DNA of 64,000 nucleotides from Sphingomonas panacis. GTDB taxonomy: Bacteria; Pseudomonadota; Alphaproteobacteria; Sphingomonadales; Sphingomonadaceae. The translations under genes were made by a program, and so were the position numbers. The stretch is taken from assembly GCF_001717955.1 (NCBI RefSeq), contig NZ_CP014169.1, forward strand, positions 1-64,000, written 5' to 3'. Shown here one piece after another: positions 18,126 through 26,352 of the stretch (positions are counted from its first letter, which is position 1; each line of letters opens with the position of its first letter). The notes under the pieces were generated by a model that was not told where the DNA came from, made no database searches, and saw only the letters and a list, made by a program, of their open reading frames with translations.

Positions 18126-18872
18126 TTGACCGCCCCCATTCTGGAAATACGGGATCTCCACGTTTCGGCGGATGGCCTGCCTGTCCTCCACGGCGTGACC
18201 CTCTCCATCCCGACCGGCGAGACGCATGTGTTGTTCGGACCGAACGGGTCGGGCAAATCGTCGCTCCTCGCAACGATCATGGGTCTGGCGCCCTATCAGA
18301 TCACGAGCGGAGAGATCTGGCTTAAAGGTCGGCGCATCGACGCGCTGCCCGTCGATCAGCGGGCACAGATGGGCCTTGGCATGTCGTTTCAGCGACCGCC
18401 GCCTCTGGAAGGCGTGACGGTCGAGGCGTTCACGGCGGCGATCGGCGCTACCGCGTTGCTGGAAACCGAGGCGCCGGCGCTGGATTTCGGTGCTTTTGCA
18501 GAGCGCGATGTCAATGTCGGCTTCTCGGGCGGTGAGATCAAACGATGGGAGATTCTGAAACTCTTCCTCAGGCGTCCCGACCTGTGCCTGTTTGACGAAC
18601 CCGAAAGCGGTGTCGATCTCGAGCACATCGCTGCCGTCGGCAAGGCCATCGACCGGTTGCTTGGCGCGAATACCCCCGCGGATCCGCAACGCACGGCGCT
18701 CGTGATCACCCACACCGGCTTCATCCTCGATTATATCCATGCCGATGTCGGCCATCTCATGGTTGACGGTCGGATCGCGGGCTCCGCCGACCCTCGGATC
18801 CTGTTCCGTCACATCAAGGCGCATGGCTATTCAATGCCGCCAAGAGACACATCCGTCCCATCATCGATCTGA
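18126..18872 (+). CDS. sufC: SufC-like Fe-S assembly ATPase
   Basis: This ABC-type ATPase of 248 residues powers iron-sulfur cluster assembly on a SufB/D scaffold. It has Walker A GPNGSGKSS, the SufC Q-loop region GLGMSFQRPP, signature FSGGEIKRWEILKL and Walker B LCLFDEPESGVDLEH, with H at TALVITHTG. The start is TTG with AAAGGAG 8 bases upstream. It pairs with a single SufB/D-like gene 15 bp downstream. No SufS, SufE, SufT or IscR is nearby, so this is a minimal SufBC unit like those of archaea and anaerobes, distinct from a full suf operon. Confidence 0.9.
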   Translation: MTAPILEIRDLHVSADGLPVLHGVTLSIPTGETHVLFGPNGSGKSSLLATIMGLAPYQITSGEIWLKGRRIDALPVDQRAQMGLGMSFQRPPPLEGVTVEAFTAAIGATALLETEAPALDFGAFAERDVNVGFSGGEIKRWEILKLFLRRPDLCLFDEPESGVDLEHIAAVGKAIDRLLGANTPADPQRTALVITHTGFILDYIHADVGHLMVDGRIAGSADPRILFRHIKAHGYSMPPRDTSVPSSI

Positions 18873-18887
18873 ACGAAGGAAGTTCTG

Positions 18888-20000
18888 ATGGCCACAATCC
18901 TCGACGTCGATATCTCTCCGGAGGAAAAGCAGCAACTCGCCCCCGTCGGCTACAGCGTCGAGGGCGAGCACAGCGGCACATGCGTACTCGTGAACCAGGA
19001 GGTCCGGCATATCGCGGTCACCGATCCCGACGTCGAGATCCTGCCGCTGAAGGACGCGCTCGCCCGCTATGACTGGGTACAGGATCTGATGTTCAATTTG
19101 ATCGACCCTGCCGAGGACGAGCATGTTGCGCAGGCCGCTGAAAGCCGCCACGCACCGATCGGGCACTTCATCCGCATCCGCAAGGGGGCCAAGGTGCGTC
19201 TGCCGGTGCAGGTCTTCACGCTGCTCGAAACGCCGCAGGGCCGCCAGTTCCATCACAACATCACGGTCATCGAGGAAGGCGCCGAGATCGAGATGATCTC
19301 GGGCTCGGCGGTTCCGCCTGCCGTCCATGCCGGGTACCATCTTTCGATCTCCGAGACCTATCTGCACGAGGGCGCCACGTGCCGCTCCGTCTCGATAGAG
19401 CGGTGGGGAGCCGCCATGGAGGTCCACAGCTATGCGCGAACGCATGTCGGAAAGAATGCGAATATCGTCGAAAGCAATATCCAGGTGTCCCCGCTCAAGC
19501 GGCACCGGGCGCAGAGCCGAACGATAATCGAGGACGGGGGCATGTCAAACGACCAGTCGGTGATCTTCGCCCCGGCCGGCACCGAGCGGATCATGGAGAG
19601 TGAAATCCATCTCAAAGGTGTCGGCGCGCGCTCGGAGAGCATCACGCGCATGGTAACGGGCGGCGGGACCATTTCCAATCGCTCGACGCTGGTTGGCGAA
19701 GGCAAGGACAGCCGCGGGTTTCTGGGTTGCAACGGCCTCAAGCTCACCGACGAGGGCGAGATTTTGTCCATACCGGCGCTACTGGCGCGCAGCGCTGAGG
19801 CACAGCTTTCGCACGAGGCATCGATCGGCATGATCGACCAGGGCAAGCTTTCCTACCTGATGGCCAGCGGTATGGGCGAGGACGCGGCCCGGGATCTGAT
19901 CATCCAGGGCTTCCTCAATCTCGACGCCCAGCAGCTCCCCGAAGCCATCCGGATCGAGGTCAGTCGGACGATCGCAGCCGCCAACTCCGGATCAATGTGA
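18888..20000 (+). CDS. SufB/SufD-family Fe-S assembly scaffold
   Basis: This 370-residue scaffold protein of the SufBD family is a right-handed beta-helix. It is shorter than standard SufB (about 470). Conserved stretches include FHHNITVIEEGAEIEMISG and the C-terminal LSHEASIGMIDQGKLSYLMASGMGEDAARDLIIQGFLN, which in SufB carries the cluster-proximal residues. GAAGGAAG precedes the ATG. With the adjacent SufC it would form a B2C2-like complex. Supplying clusters to Fnr or repairing them on a shift in oxygen is inference from location. Confidence 0.88.
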   Translation: MATILDVDISPEEKQQLAPVGYSVEGEHSGTCVLVNQEVRHIAVTDPDVEILPLKDALARYDWVQDLMFNLIDPAEDEHVAQAAESRHAPIGHFIRIRKGAKVRLPVQVFTLLETPQGRQFHHNITVIEEGAEIEMISGSAVPPAVHAGYHLSISETYLHEGATCRSVSIERWGAAMEVHSYARTHVGKNANIVESNIQVSPLKRHRAQSRTIIEDGGMSNDQSVIFAPAGTERIMESEIHLKGVGARSESITRMVTGGGTISNRSTLVGEGKDSRGFLGCNGLKLTDEGEILSIPALLARSAEAQLSHEASIGMIDQGKLSYLMASGMGEDAARDLIIQGFLNLDAQQLPEAIRIEVSRTIAAANSGSM

Positions 20001-20048
20001 GGGCCGGCTGTCCCAACGATCGGCCGGGACGCGACGGAGGACCCTCGA

Positions 20049-20297
20049 ATGGTCGATCCACGTACGTCAGAAAAATCGCGGCTTTCCGACGCCTCACCCG
20101 CGATGGAAGCGATGCTCGCCGCTTGCCAGCTCTGGGCAGTGCCGCTGACTTGTTACGCGTTGTGGTGGAACGCGGCCGTTGATAGCTTCTGTCCCCACAT
20201 GGCGCGGTGCCCCCACCGCCTCCATCATCGGGAGCATGATCAGCTCATCGTTCCGGAGCCGCTCGAGGAAACAGGTGAGCATGCCCTGTTCGCCTGA
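20049..20297 (+). CDS. Small conserved-looking protein of unknown function
   Basis: This is an 82-residue reading frame with a good ribosome site (GGAGG, 8 bases before the ATG), 48 bp after the SufB/D gene. Residues 20-47 form an amphipathic, Trp-rich helix (AACQLWAVPLTCYALWWNAA). The tail is His/Arg-rich and then acidic (DQLIVPEPLEETGEHALFA). Codon use resembles the neighbours. No family was recognised; the Trp-rich helix suggests membrane or granule-surface association, as in phasin-like proteins, but this is speculation. Confidence 0.55.
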   Translation: MVDPRTSEKSRLSDASPAMEAMLAACQLWAVPLTCYALWWNAAVDSFCPHMARCPHRLHHREHDQLIVPEPLEETGEHALFA

Positions 20298-20404
20298 CGC
20301 TATCGGATCCAGTGAGCGCGCGCGCCAGGAAGATTGCGGGAATAACGTGTCCGTGGGCATCGCGGACGGTGATATCTTGCACGCTCTGGTCGGGCTCTGA
20401 CGCT

Positions 20405-21952
20405 ATGGTTGCACAGGTATCCGGAGCGCCGACTTCCGACGTTCAGAACGATGTGATCGCCTTTCTCGAGAGCGGCGACGCCTTCGATAGCCGCGAACCT
20501 CCGCGGCGTATCGATACGCACTGTGCCAGCATTTTTCTGGTGGGCGGTCAGGCCTGGAAGCTTAAGCGCGCCGTCACGTTCGGTTATCTCGACTTTTCAA
20601 CGGCCGAACGGCGGCGCGAGGCTCTCGAAACAGAACTGCGCCTTAATCGGCGGACAGCACCGCAGCTCTACCGCGCCGTCCATCCCATCAGCCGAACCCC
20701 TGAGGGTCACCTGAAACTGGGAGGTAGCGGGAATCCCGTCGACTGGATCCTCGAAATGCAGCGGTTCCCCGACGACGCGTTGCTCGACGAGAAGGCCAGC
20801 CACGGTCATCTCGATGCGCAGATGCTAATGACCCTTGCCGATCATATCGTCGCTTTCCATGCCGCCGCCGAGGTCTTTGTAACGGACGCGGGATCGGCAC
20901 GCTTTCGCGACGTGGTCGAAGGCAATGTCGACAGTATGGCGCGCTGCCGGGCGGTCCTCGATCCTGAGCAATCCACGCTCCTCGCCAAGCGCTTGCTCGA
21001 CCTGACGGCGACGATGGCGCCGCTTCTTGATGATCGCAGTGCGCGAGGGCGTGTGCGCCACGCCCATGGCGACCTTCACCTCGCCAACATCGCGCTCATC
21101 GAAGGTCGCCCTACGCTGTTCGACTGCCTCGAATTCAGCACCGAACTGGCGACGATCGATGTCCTCTACGACCTTGCCTTTCTGCTCATGGATCTGTGGC
21201 ACCGCGATCTCCACGCCGAAGCCAACATCGTCTTCAACCGCTATCTCGACCTTTCCGGAGACGATGAGGACGGGATCGCGCTGATGCCGCTATTCCTGTC
21301 GGTGCGTGCTGTGATCAGGGCTCACGTCCTTGCCGCGCAGGCGATGCGCCCAGGCGGGAATCTGTCGCTGGCCGACGTCGCGCGCAGCTATCTCGATCTG
21401 GCGCTCGCTCTCCTGCAGCCGGGCCGGCCGCGCCTTATCGCGATCGGCGGACTCTCCGGAACGGGCAAGTCCAGCCTGGCAAGCGTTCTGGGCGGTGATA
21501 TAGGACGGGCTCCAGGCGCAAGGATCGTTCGCAACGACGTCGTTCGCAAGCGCCTTGCTGGCCGGTCGCCCGAAACCAGATTGCCCCAGACGAGCTATTC
21601 TGAGGAAGCAGCCAATCTGGTCTATAGACGTGCCGGCGAACTCGCACTGGCTGCGCTGTCTTGCGGACAGTCCGTGATCGCAGATGCCGTGTTCGCACAG
21701 CGCGCCCATCGAGTAGAGATCGAGGTTGTCGCCGCTCAAGCGCGCGTCTCCTTTATGGGGTTGTGGCTTGATGCGCCGTCCGAAACCCGAATGCGTCGTG
21801 TCGGGGTGCGCGGTCCGGACGCATCTGATGCCGATGCTGCCGTTGCACGAACGCAGGAAGCATTGGCTATCGGCGATCTCGCATTCTGGCAACGGATTCC
21901 GGCAGCCGATCAGCTTCAAATCGTGGCAGCCCGCGCAAGGACCGTCCTTTAA
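20405..21952 (+). CDS. APH-like kinase fused to a P-loop ATPase
   Basis: This 515-residue two-domain protein is a known bacterial architecture. Residues 1-330 have an aminoglycoside-phosphotransferase fold, with catalytic loop HAHGDLHLANIAL and DCLEFSTELATIDVLYDLAFLLMD. Residues 335-515 are an AAA/zeta-like kinase with Walker A GGLSGTGKSS and EEAANLVYRRAGELALAAL. The substrate is unknown. The ATG at 20405 lacks an obvious Shine-Dalgarno. Homologous fusions often occur beside universal stress protein genes in hypoxia regulons. It is convergent with the next gene. Confidence 0.8.
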   Translation: MVAQVSGAPTSDVQNDVIAFLESGDAFDSREPPRRIDTHCASIFLVGGQAWKLKRAVTFGYLDFSTAERRREALETELRLNRRTAPQLYRAVHPISRTPEGHLKLGGSGNPVDWILEMQRFPDDALLDEKASHGHLDAQMLMTLADHIVAFHAAAEVFVTDAGSARFRDVVEGNVDSMARCRAVLDPEQSTLLAKRLLDLTATMAPLLDDRSARGRVRHAHGDLHLANIALIEGRPTLFDCLEFSTELATIDVLYDLAFLLMDLWHRDLHAEANIVFNRYLDLSGDDEDGIALMPLFLSVRAVIRAHVLAAQAMRPGGNLSLADVARSYLDLALALLQPGRPRLIAIGGLSGTGKSSLASVLGGDIGRAPGARIVRNDVVRKRLAGRSPETRLPQTSYSEEAANLVYRRAGELALAALSCGQSVIADAVFAQRAHRVEIEVVAAQARVSFMGLWLDAPSETRMRRVGVRGPDASDADAAVARTQEALAIGDLAFWQRIPAADQLQIVAARARTVL

Positions 21953-22047
21953 TCCGATACGCCAGCTGTGGCGGTGTGATCGTGAAACGGGCAAGTGCCC
22001 GGTGAGCAATTTCAAATGCGGCATGAAGCGACGGCTATGGCGATACC

Positions 22048-22866
22048 TCAATGTTCCAAGAGAACAGCTATGTCCGCGCCGCGCAGGAGGTCCCGTGTCA
22101 CACCTCCAAATATCCACTCCCTGAACCGGGAATGGCCATAAGCGCCTGCGGCAATCAGATCGGCGCCATGTGCCTGCGAGAAGGCAATCAGGGCCGCGGC
22201 TGTTGTTTGCTCCCCCGCACCCACATGATGGGCTTCGGCGACCCAGCCGAGCGAGTGTAAATGGCGGACGACGTCGTTCGCCGTAGGCTGCGAGCGTCTA
22301 TCGCCTTCCGTCGCGATATCCACGGCCGCGAGGTAATAATGTGCCCGCGGTCCAGCGACCGACATGGCAGCGTGGAGCGCCCTTGCTGCCTCTCGAGTAC
22401 CGTTCCATCCAACAGCGATCCGCGCAAAATTCCCGGCACCTGCCCCCTTGGGCAGCATGACCACGGGGCGACCGGACGCAAAGACCACCGCTTCGACAAG
22501 TTCCCGTCGAAAATCGGGGCTGCCATAGGCTTCGCTTGGTCCGAACAGGACAAGCTGCGAGAGGCTCGCCTGCGCCACCACCTTCTTCAGCAATAGCGTC
22601 GGGTCATCGAGCAATGTGCATACGGTGATGCCGGCCTTGTCTGCCAGTGCCCAGATCCGCTTCTCCTTTGCGTCGACTGCGCGGTTGAATTCGGCAGCGG
22701 TTGCATCGGGCAGTCCGTGCGCCGATGCGGAACCCGGCACCGGGATCGGGCAAGCTACACCTATGATCAGCCTGGCGCCGCGTGATGACGACAGCGCAAT
22801 CGCGTCGGCGATGAACGCCTCGTCGGCATCGCCTGTATCTACCACGACAAGTATATCCCTGATCAT
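22048..22866 (-). CDS. Universal stress protein, tandem Usp domains (1)
   Basis: This 272-residue protein has two Usp folds. The first half starts MIRDILVVVDTGDADEAF. The second has the nucleotide-binding GxxGHS/R motif, GAYGHSRFREWIFGGVTRDLLR, and VGWNGTREAARALHAA. Usp proteins of this type bind ATP and promote survival under energy limitation. It has the same MLKDILAIVDTGDADE-type opening as the USP at 43830, so the two are close paralogues. It is transcribed leftward, 108 bp after the miniprotein gene at 22975. Confidence 0.92.
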   Translation of the reverse strand: MIRDILVVVDTGDADEAFIADAIALSSSRGARLIIGVACPIPVPGSASAHGLPDATAAEFNRAVDAKEKRIWALADKAGITVCTLLDDPTLLLKKVVAQASLSQLVLFGPSEAYGSPDFRRELVEAVVFASGRPVVMLPKGAGAGNFARIAVGWNGTREAARALHAAMSVAGPRAHYYLAAVDIATEGDRRSQPTANDVVRHLHSLGWVAEAHHVGAGEQTTAAALIAFSQAHGADLIAAGAYGHSRFREWIFGGVTRDLLRGADIAVLLEH

Positions 22867-22974
22867 GACGCCCCTTCCATCCGGACAATGCCAAATTCCC
22901 CGCGACCGCTTGTCGCGTCTCGCTGCATCAACCGAGGAGAGAAAGCCGACGGCGTGTTTACCCCGTCAATAAAC

Positions 22975-23067
22975 TCACTTTCTTGGCTTTAATGCGGCAA
23001 GAAGTGTCAGGCAAAGTATCGCCAGACCCACGATCGCCGCGGCTATATCCATGTTCTGCTCGGCCAT
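22975..23067 (-). CDS. 30-residue membrane miniprotein
   Basis: This short reading frame encodes a 30-residue single-span protein: MAEQNMDIA, then a hydrophobic helix AAIVGLAILCLTLLAAL, ending KPRK. Negative N-terminal and positive C-terminal ends predict a defined orientation in the inner membrane. It lies 108 bp upstream of the USP at 22866 on the same strand. A FixJ-like box reading leftward (23152-23169) is about 100 bp before its ATG. The Shine-Dalgarno is weak (GAGA). Size and shape recall CydX or KdpF, but the sequence matches neither. Function unknown. Confidence 0.5.
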   Translation of the reverse strand: MAEQNMDIAAAIVGLAILCLTLLAALKPRK

Positions 23068-23151
23068 ACATCTGTCTCGTGCGCAACATTTCTGGCTCTG
23101 AAGCCGCGAACGTCGGGGATCTGTCGCCTAATCGCGCACCGGTTGGCCTGA

Positions 23152-23169
23152 AATCGGTAAGGTTACGTA
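23152..23169 (-). promoter_or_regulatory. FixJ-like box, miniprotein/USP
   Basis: On the minus strand this reads TACGTAACCTTACCGATT, identical over 13 bases to the site at 18059. It starts 102 bp before the miniprotein ATG. Confidence 0.55.
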
Positions 23170-23235
23170 CTCGCGCAGCTTCAGCAATGGGCGGGTACGG
23201 ACTCGCCTAAGACGCCGGCATGAACAGCGCAGACA

Positions 23236-23253
23236 TAAGTATATGAACCGATA
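23236..23253 (+). promoter_or_regulatory. FixJ-like box, USP 2
   Basis: TAAGTATATGAACCGATA shares TAAGTATAT with the site at 43757. It is 118 bp before the ATG at 23354. A second, poorer match (GCCGTAGCTTGAG) begins at 23271, about 82 bp before the ATG. Confidence 0.4.
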
Positions 23254-23353
23254 TTTCGGCCTGTGAGAGCGCCGTAGCTTGAGAAGGGCATCCTTCGACG
23301 GTGCCGGTCCGCGCCCGCGCCCTACGGGGTGCCGCGCAACAGGAGATTGATCG

Positions 23354-24184
23354 ATGTCCTATGCCACGTTGATGGTCCACCTCGAGCTCGGCCAGCCGAA
23401 CGTGGATCTGCTGAAGATCACCGGGGATCTCGCTGAGCGCTTTCAAGCGAGCGTCATCGGCATAGCCGCATGCCAGCCGATACAATATGTCTATGGCGAT
23501 GGCTTCATATCCGGCCAGGTCGCCGAACAAAACCGGGCCGAGATCCAGCAGGAAGTCGATGCCGCTGAGACGGAATTCCGGGCGGCGCTCGACAGCAGGG
23601 TGTCCGATCTGACCTGGCGCTGCGCCATTACCCGGACATCGATTGCCGACTATATCGGAGAGGAAGCCCGCAGCGCGGATCTGTTGATCACAGCGCGCGA
23701 TCGAGGCGGTTCGTTGCTCGATAAAACGCGCAATGTCGATATGGGCGATCTCGTCATTCGCGCGGGCCGCCCCGTTCTTCTCGTCCCAACCGGCGCCACC
23801 AGTCTCAAGCCCGAAAGGGTGATGGTTGCGTGGAAGGACAGTCGTGAGGCCAGGCGGGCTGTGCTCGACGCGCTGCCCCTCCTGGAGATGGCATCGCATG
23901 TCACGGTCGTCGAGATCGCGTCCGAGGACGATATGACCGAGGCGGGCAAGCGGATCGCCGATGTCGTCGGCTGGCTCAAGCGCCATGGCATCCCGGCCGA
24001 ACCGCTTGTAGCGCGCTCGACCGGTAATGATGCCACCGCGATCGAGACCATCGCACGGCAGCAATCCGCGGGCGTCATCGTTGCCGGCGCCTACGGCCAC
24101 AGCCGCTTGCGGGAATGGGTATTGGGCGGCGTCACCGCCGATCTCCTTCTCGCAGCCGACCGATGCGCCATGTTATCCCATTGA
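23354..24184 (+). CDS. Universal stress protein, tandem Usp domains (2)
   Basis: This 276-residue tandem Usp protein starts MSYATLMVHLELGQPNVDLL. The first domain is long (LITARDRGGSLLDKTRNVDMGDLVIRAGRPVLLVP). The second ends with the nucleotide-binding GAYGHSRLREWVLGGVTADLL. AGGAG lies 9 bases before the ATG. The zinc alcohol dehydrogenase follows 30 bp downstream, so the two are probably one operon. Confidence 0.92.
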   Translation: MSYATLMVHLELGQPNVDLLKITGDLAERFQASVIGIAACQPIQYVYGDGFISGQVAEQNRAEIQQEVDAAETEFRAALDSRVSDLTWRCAITRTSIADYIGEEARSADLLITARDRGGSLLDKTRNVDMGDLVIRAGRPVLLVPTGATSLKPERVMVAWKDSREARRAVLDALPLLEMASHVTVVEIASEDDMTEAGKRIADVVGWLKRHGIPAEPLVARSTGNDATAIETIARQQSAGVIVAGAYGHSRLREWVLGGVTADLLLAADRCAMLSH

Positions 24185-24214
24185 TGATCGATTTACCGAA
24201 GGTCGGGCTGTGAC

Positions 24215-25198
24215 ATGCAGGCAATGGTGCTCAATCAACTGGGTTGCCCGTTGGTCTGGACGGAGCTTCCCGATCGGTCGCCGGCACCGGGCGAGATCCG
24301 GATCCAGGTCTCCGCCTGCGCCGTCTGTCGGACGGACCTCCATGTCGTCGATGGCGATCTCCCCGATCCCGTCCTCCCGATCATTCCCGGCCATGAGATC
24401 GTCGGCCGCATCGATGCCCTTGGCGATGGCGTCGAAGGACTGCGATTGGGTGAGCGGGTCGGGATTCCCTGGCTGGGCCATAGTTGCGGGGTCTGCCCTT
24501 ATTGCACAGGCGGACGCGAAAATCTTTGCGACCACCCGCTCTTCACCGGGTACACGCGCGATGGTGGATTTGCGACATCGGCAATCGCGGACGCGCGCTA
24601 TGCCTTCCCACTCGGCGAAGCCGGGAGCGACGTCTCGCTGGCGCCGCTTCTCTGCGCGGGGCTGATCGGCTGGCGCTCGCTCGTGATGGCGGGCGAAGGA
24701 CAGCGGATCGGGCTCTATGGGTTTGGTGCAGCCGCCCATATCGTCGCCCAGGTGGCGCGGTGGCAGGGACGTTCCGTCTTCGCGTTCACCCGGCCCGGAG
24801 ATACTACGACTCAGAATTTCGCGCGAACGCTCGGCGTCGCCTGGGCAGGCGGGTCCGACGAGCCGCCGCCCGAGCTACTCGACGCGGCGATCATTTACGC
24901 CACGGCCGGCGACCTCGTCCCCACGGCGTTGAAGGCCTTGCGCAAGGGCGGTCGCGTCGTGTGCGCCGGTATCCACATGAGCGAGATTGCGAGCTTCCCC
25001 TATGATCTGCTCTGGGAAGAACGACAGATCATGTCGGTCGCCAACCTAACGCGCCAGGACGGACTCGACTTCCTCGGACTGGCGCCCAAGATCGGGATCG
25101 TCACGCATACCAATCCCTATCGTCTCGATCAGGCGAATGAGGCGCTGAGCGACCTCAGAGCCGGGCGTTTCGAAGGAGCCGCCGTCCTGGTGCCGTAG
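24215..25198 (+). CDS. Zinc-dependent alcohol dehydrogenase (AdhA-like)
   Basis: This is a medium-chain NAD(P)-dependent alcohol dehydrogenase, 327 residues. The catalytic zinc site has CRTDLHVVDGDL and PGHEIVG. The structural zinc lobe has CGVCPYCTGGRENLC. The Rossmann nucleotide loop is GLYGFGAAAHIVAQVA, with a GxGxxA form differing from the GxGGLG of the AdhP at 48101. Reducing aldehydes to alcohols to reoxidise NADH at low oxygen is the likely role, from its co-location with a USP and phosphoketolase. The direction is inference. Confidence 0.9.
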   Translation: MQAMVLNQLGCPLVWTELPDRSPAPGEIRIQVSACAVCRTDLHVVDGDLPDPVLPIIPGHEIVGRIDALGDGVEGLRLGERVGIPWLGHSCGVCPYCTGGRENLCDHPLFTGYTRDGGFATSAIADARYAFPLGEAGSDVSLAPLLCAGLIGWRSLVMAGEGQRIGLYGFGAAAHIVAQVARWQGRSVFAFTRPGDTTTQNFARTLGVAWAGGSDEPPPELLDAAIIYATAGDLVPTALKALRKGGRVVCAGIHMSEIASFPYDLLWEERQIMSVANLTRQDGLDFLGLAPKIGIVTHTNPYRLDQANEALSDLRAGRFEGAAVLVP

Positions 25199-25206
25199 TT
25201 CGCTTT

Positions 25207-25232
25207 CGGGGCCGGTTCTGTGGCCGGCCCCG
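25207..25232. terminator. Bidirectional hairpin terminator
   Basis: A 9-bp perfect stem, CGGGGCCGG (25207-25215) with CCGGCCCCG (25224-25232), has an 8-base loop and sits between the convergent adh and BON genes. The T-run is weak. Confidence 0.55.
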
Positions 25233-25265
25233 TTCGATTGTCGCGCAGAGCAGCCGTTAACGGCC

Positions 25266-25916
25266 TCAGGCGACCATGATGTCGTTGCGCACGTCCGTCA
25301 CCCCCGGTGCCGCCCATGCCGTGGCGGCGGCGATCTGCCGTTCATGCGGCGACCTGACGGTCCCGGCCAGCACGACCTTGCCGTCGTGAGCACTGACCCT
25401 GACCGTCTTGGGGTCGAAGAACCAGGACCGGTGCAGTGCGTGCATGATCTCGTCACTGATATTGCCCACGTCGACCTTCCGCTTGATGGTCACTTTATCC
25501 GAGATGCCGATCACGCCCGGCAGCCGCAGGACGGCCTGCTTGGCGTTGTCCCGTTGGAAATGCCAGTCCACTTCGCCGGTCAACGTGATCCATCCCGCCT
25601 CGACCTGCACCTGGATGGCGTCGCGTGGCACCGAGACGTCCCAGGCCAGCCGATGAACCGCGGCCGCCGCGATTTCCTCGTCTTCGTGCTTCGCGTGGGA
25701 ATGCAGGCGGATCTCGATTTCCTCGACCACGGCCTTTACGCCTTTCACCCTGCGGGCCGCAGCCTCAGCTGCCTGCTTTTCGGCAAAACTGGTGACATGA
25801 CCGCTTAGAGTCACCACCCCGCCATCGGCCATGACACCGATATGGGCTGCGGCGATGCTGGGCTCCCAGTCGAGCTCAGCGAGAACGGCTGCCTGAAGGT
25901 GACGATCGTTGGACAT
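25266..25916 (-). CDS. BON-domain protein (three BON repeats)
   Basis: This 216-residue protein has three BON (OsmY-type) repeats, each about 70 residues with the VxxGxV core: GGVVTLSGHVTSFAEKQAA, GWITLTGEVDWHFQRDNA and GKVVLAGTVRSPHERQIA. No signal peptide is visible. The start at 25916 has GGAGAA 6 bases upstream; a longer in-frame reading frame to 26072 is not supported. BON proteins bind membrane surfaces or phospholipid and are osmotic and stress inducible; cytoplasmic three-BON versions recur in hypoxia clusters. Confidence 0.88.
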   Translation of the reverse strand: MSNDRHLQAAVLAELDWEPSIAAAHIGVMADGGVVTLSGHVTSFAEKQAAEAAARRVKGVKAVVEEIEIRLHSHAKHEDEEIAAAAVHRLAWDVSVPRDAIQVQVEAGWITLTGEVDWHFQRDNAKQAVLRLPGVIGISDKVTIKRKVDVGNISDEIMHALHRSWFFDPKTVRVSAHDGKVVLAGTVRSPHERQIAAATAWAAPGVTDVRNDIMVA

Positions 25917-26072
25917 GATGCTTCTCCATGAGACATTAGACGCGCGACGTGCTCGACGCGCGCTTTGGCGGATCAATTGCGCAAAGATCGATGCGCCCGG
26001 GCAAAGGCAGCGTATTTTGGCTGTCCAGAACCAGGCTACAGTCGGTCTAAAGGCCCCTCTAGTGGCCAGCAT

Positions 26073-26088
26073 TCCGTAACTTTACGGA
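26073..26088. promoter_or_regulatory. Palindromic FixJ-like element
   Basis: TCCGTAACTTTACGGA is a complete 16-bp inverted repeat whose left part continues the TACGTAAC-TTAC series (18059, 23152). It lies 157 bp from the BON start and 280 bp from the copA start, so its target is unclear. Confidence 0.45.
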
Positions 26089-26304
26089 TCCAAGGTTCGA
26101 CCGTCCGGGGAGAGTGCCAGACGGCATCGGGGCGATCACCCCCGGCCGGCGCGCCACCGCTCTGCGGCTCGCGTCGATCAATCACCGTTGCACACTGAAA
26201 GCACTCTCTCCGCTCGCTCGGGATCCGGCATGGCTCTGCGGACGAACGCAATGGCGGGATCAAGCCATGGGAGGCACCTGGATGCTGGTCAAAGACGAGA
26301 GGCC

Positions 26305-26335
26305 TTGACCCTGACACGGTGTCAGACCCTATCTG
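26305..26335 (+). promoter_or_regulatory. MerR/CueR-type promoter-operator of copA
   Basis: A -35 TTGACC (26305-26310) and a -10-like TATCTG (26330-26335) are separated by 19 bp, the overlength spacer typical of MerR-family targets. Inside is the perfect dyad CTGACAC-G-GTGTCAG (26311-26325). The regulator is probably the CueR encoded at 28719. Confidence 0.75.
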
Positions 26336-26352
26336 TGTCGCGAAGGAGCATC

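Larger units (their letters stand above)
25917..26352. other. Divergent intergenic region between BON protein and copA
   Basis: There is no supportable gene in these 436 bases. They contain a perfect palindrome at 26073-26088 and the CueR-type overlength promoter at 26305-26335, both described separately. Confidence 0.5.

Noticed and set aside
17839..18129. Open frames of about 90 residues between the quinone reductase and sufC
   Set aside because: No ribosome site, composition not protein-like, and the FixJ-like box and the sufC leader lie inside them.
26285..26310. Fnr-like GGTCAAAG and TTGACC near copA
   Set aside because: Arms are in the wrong order and spacing for an Fnr site; TTGACC serves as the -35 of the CueR-type promoter.
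26188..26352. 55-codon N-terminal extension of the copper ATPase
   Set aside because: It would cover the CueR operator and -10 region; AAGGAG precedes the ATGs at 26353 and 26356.
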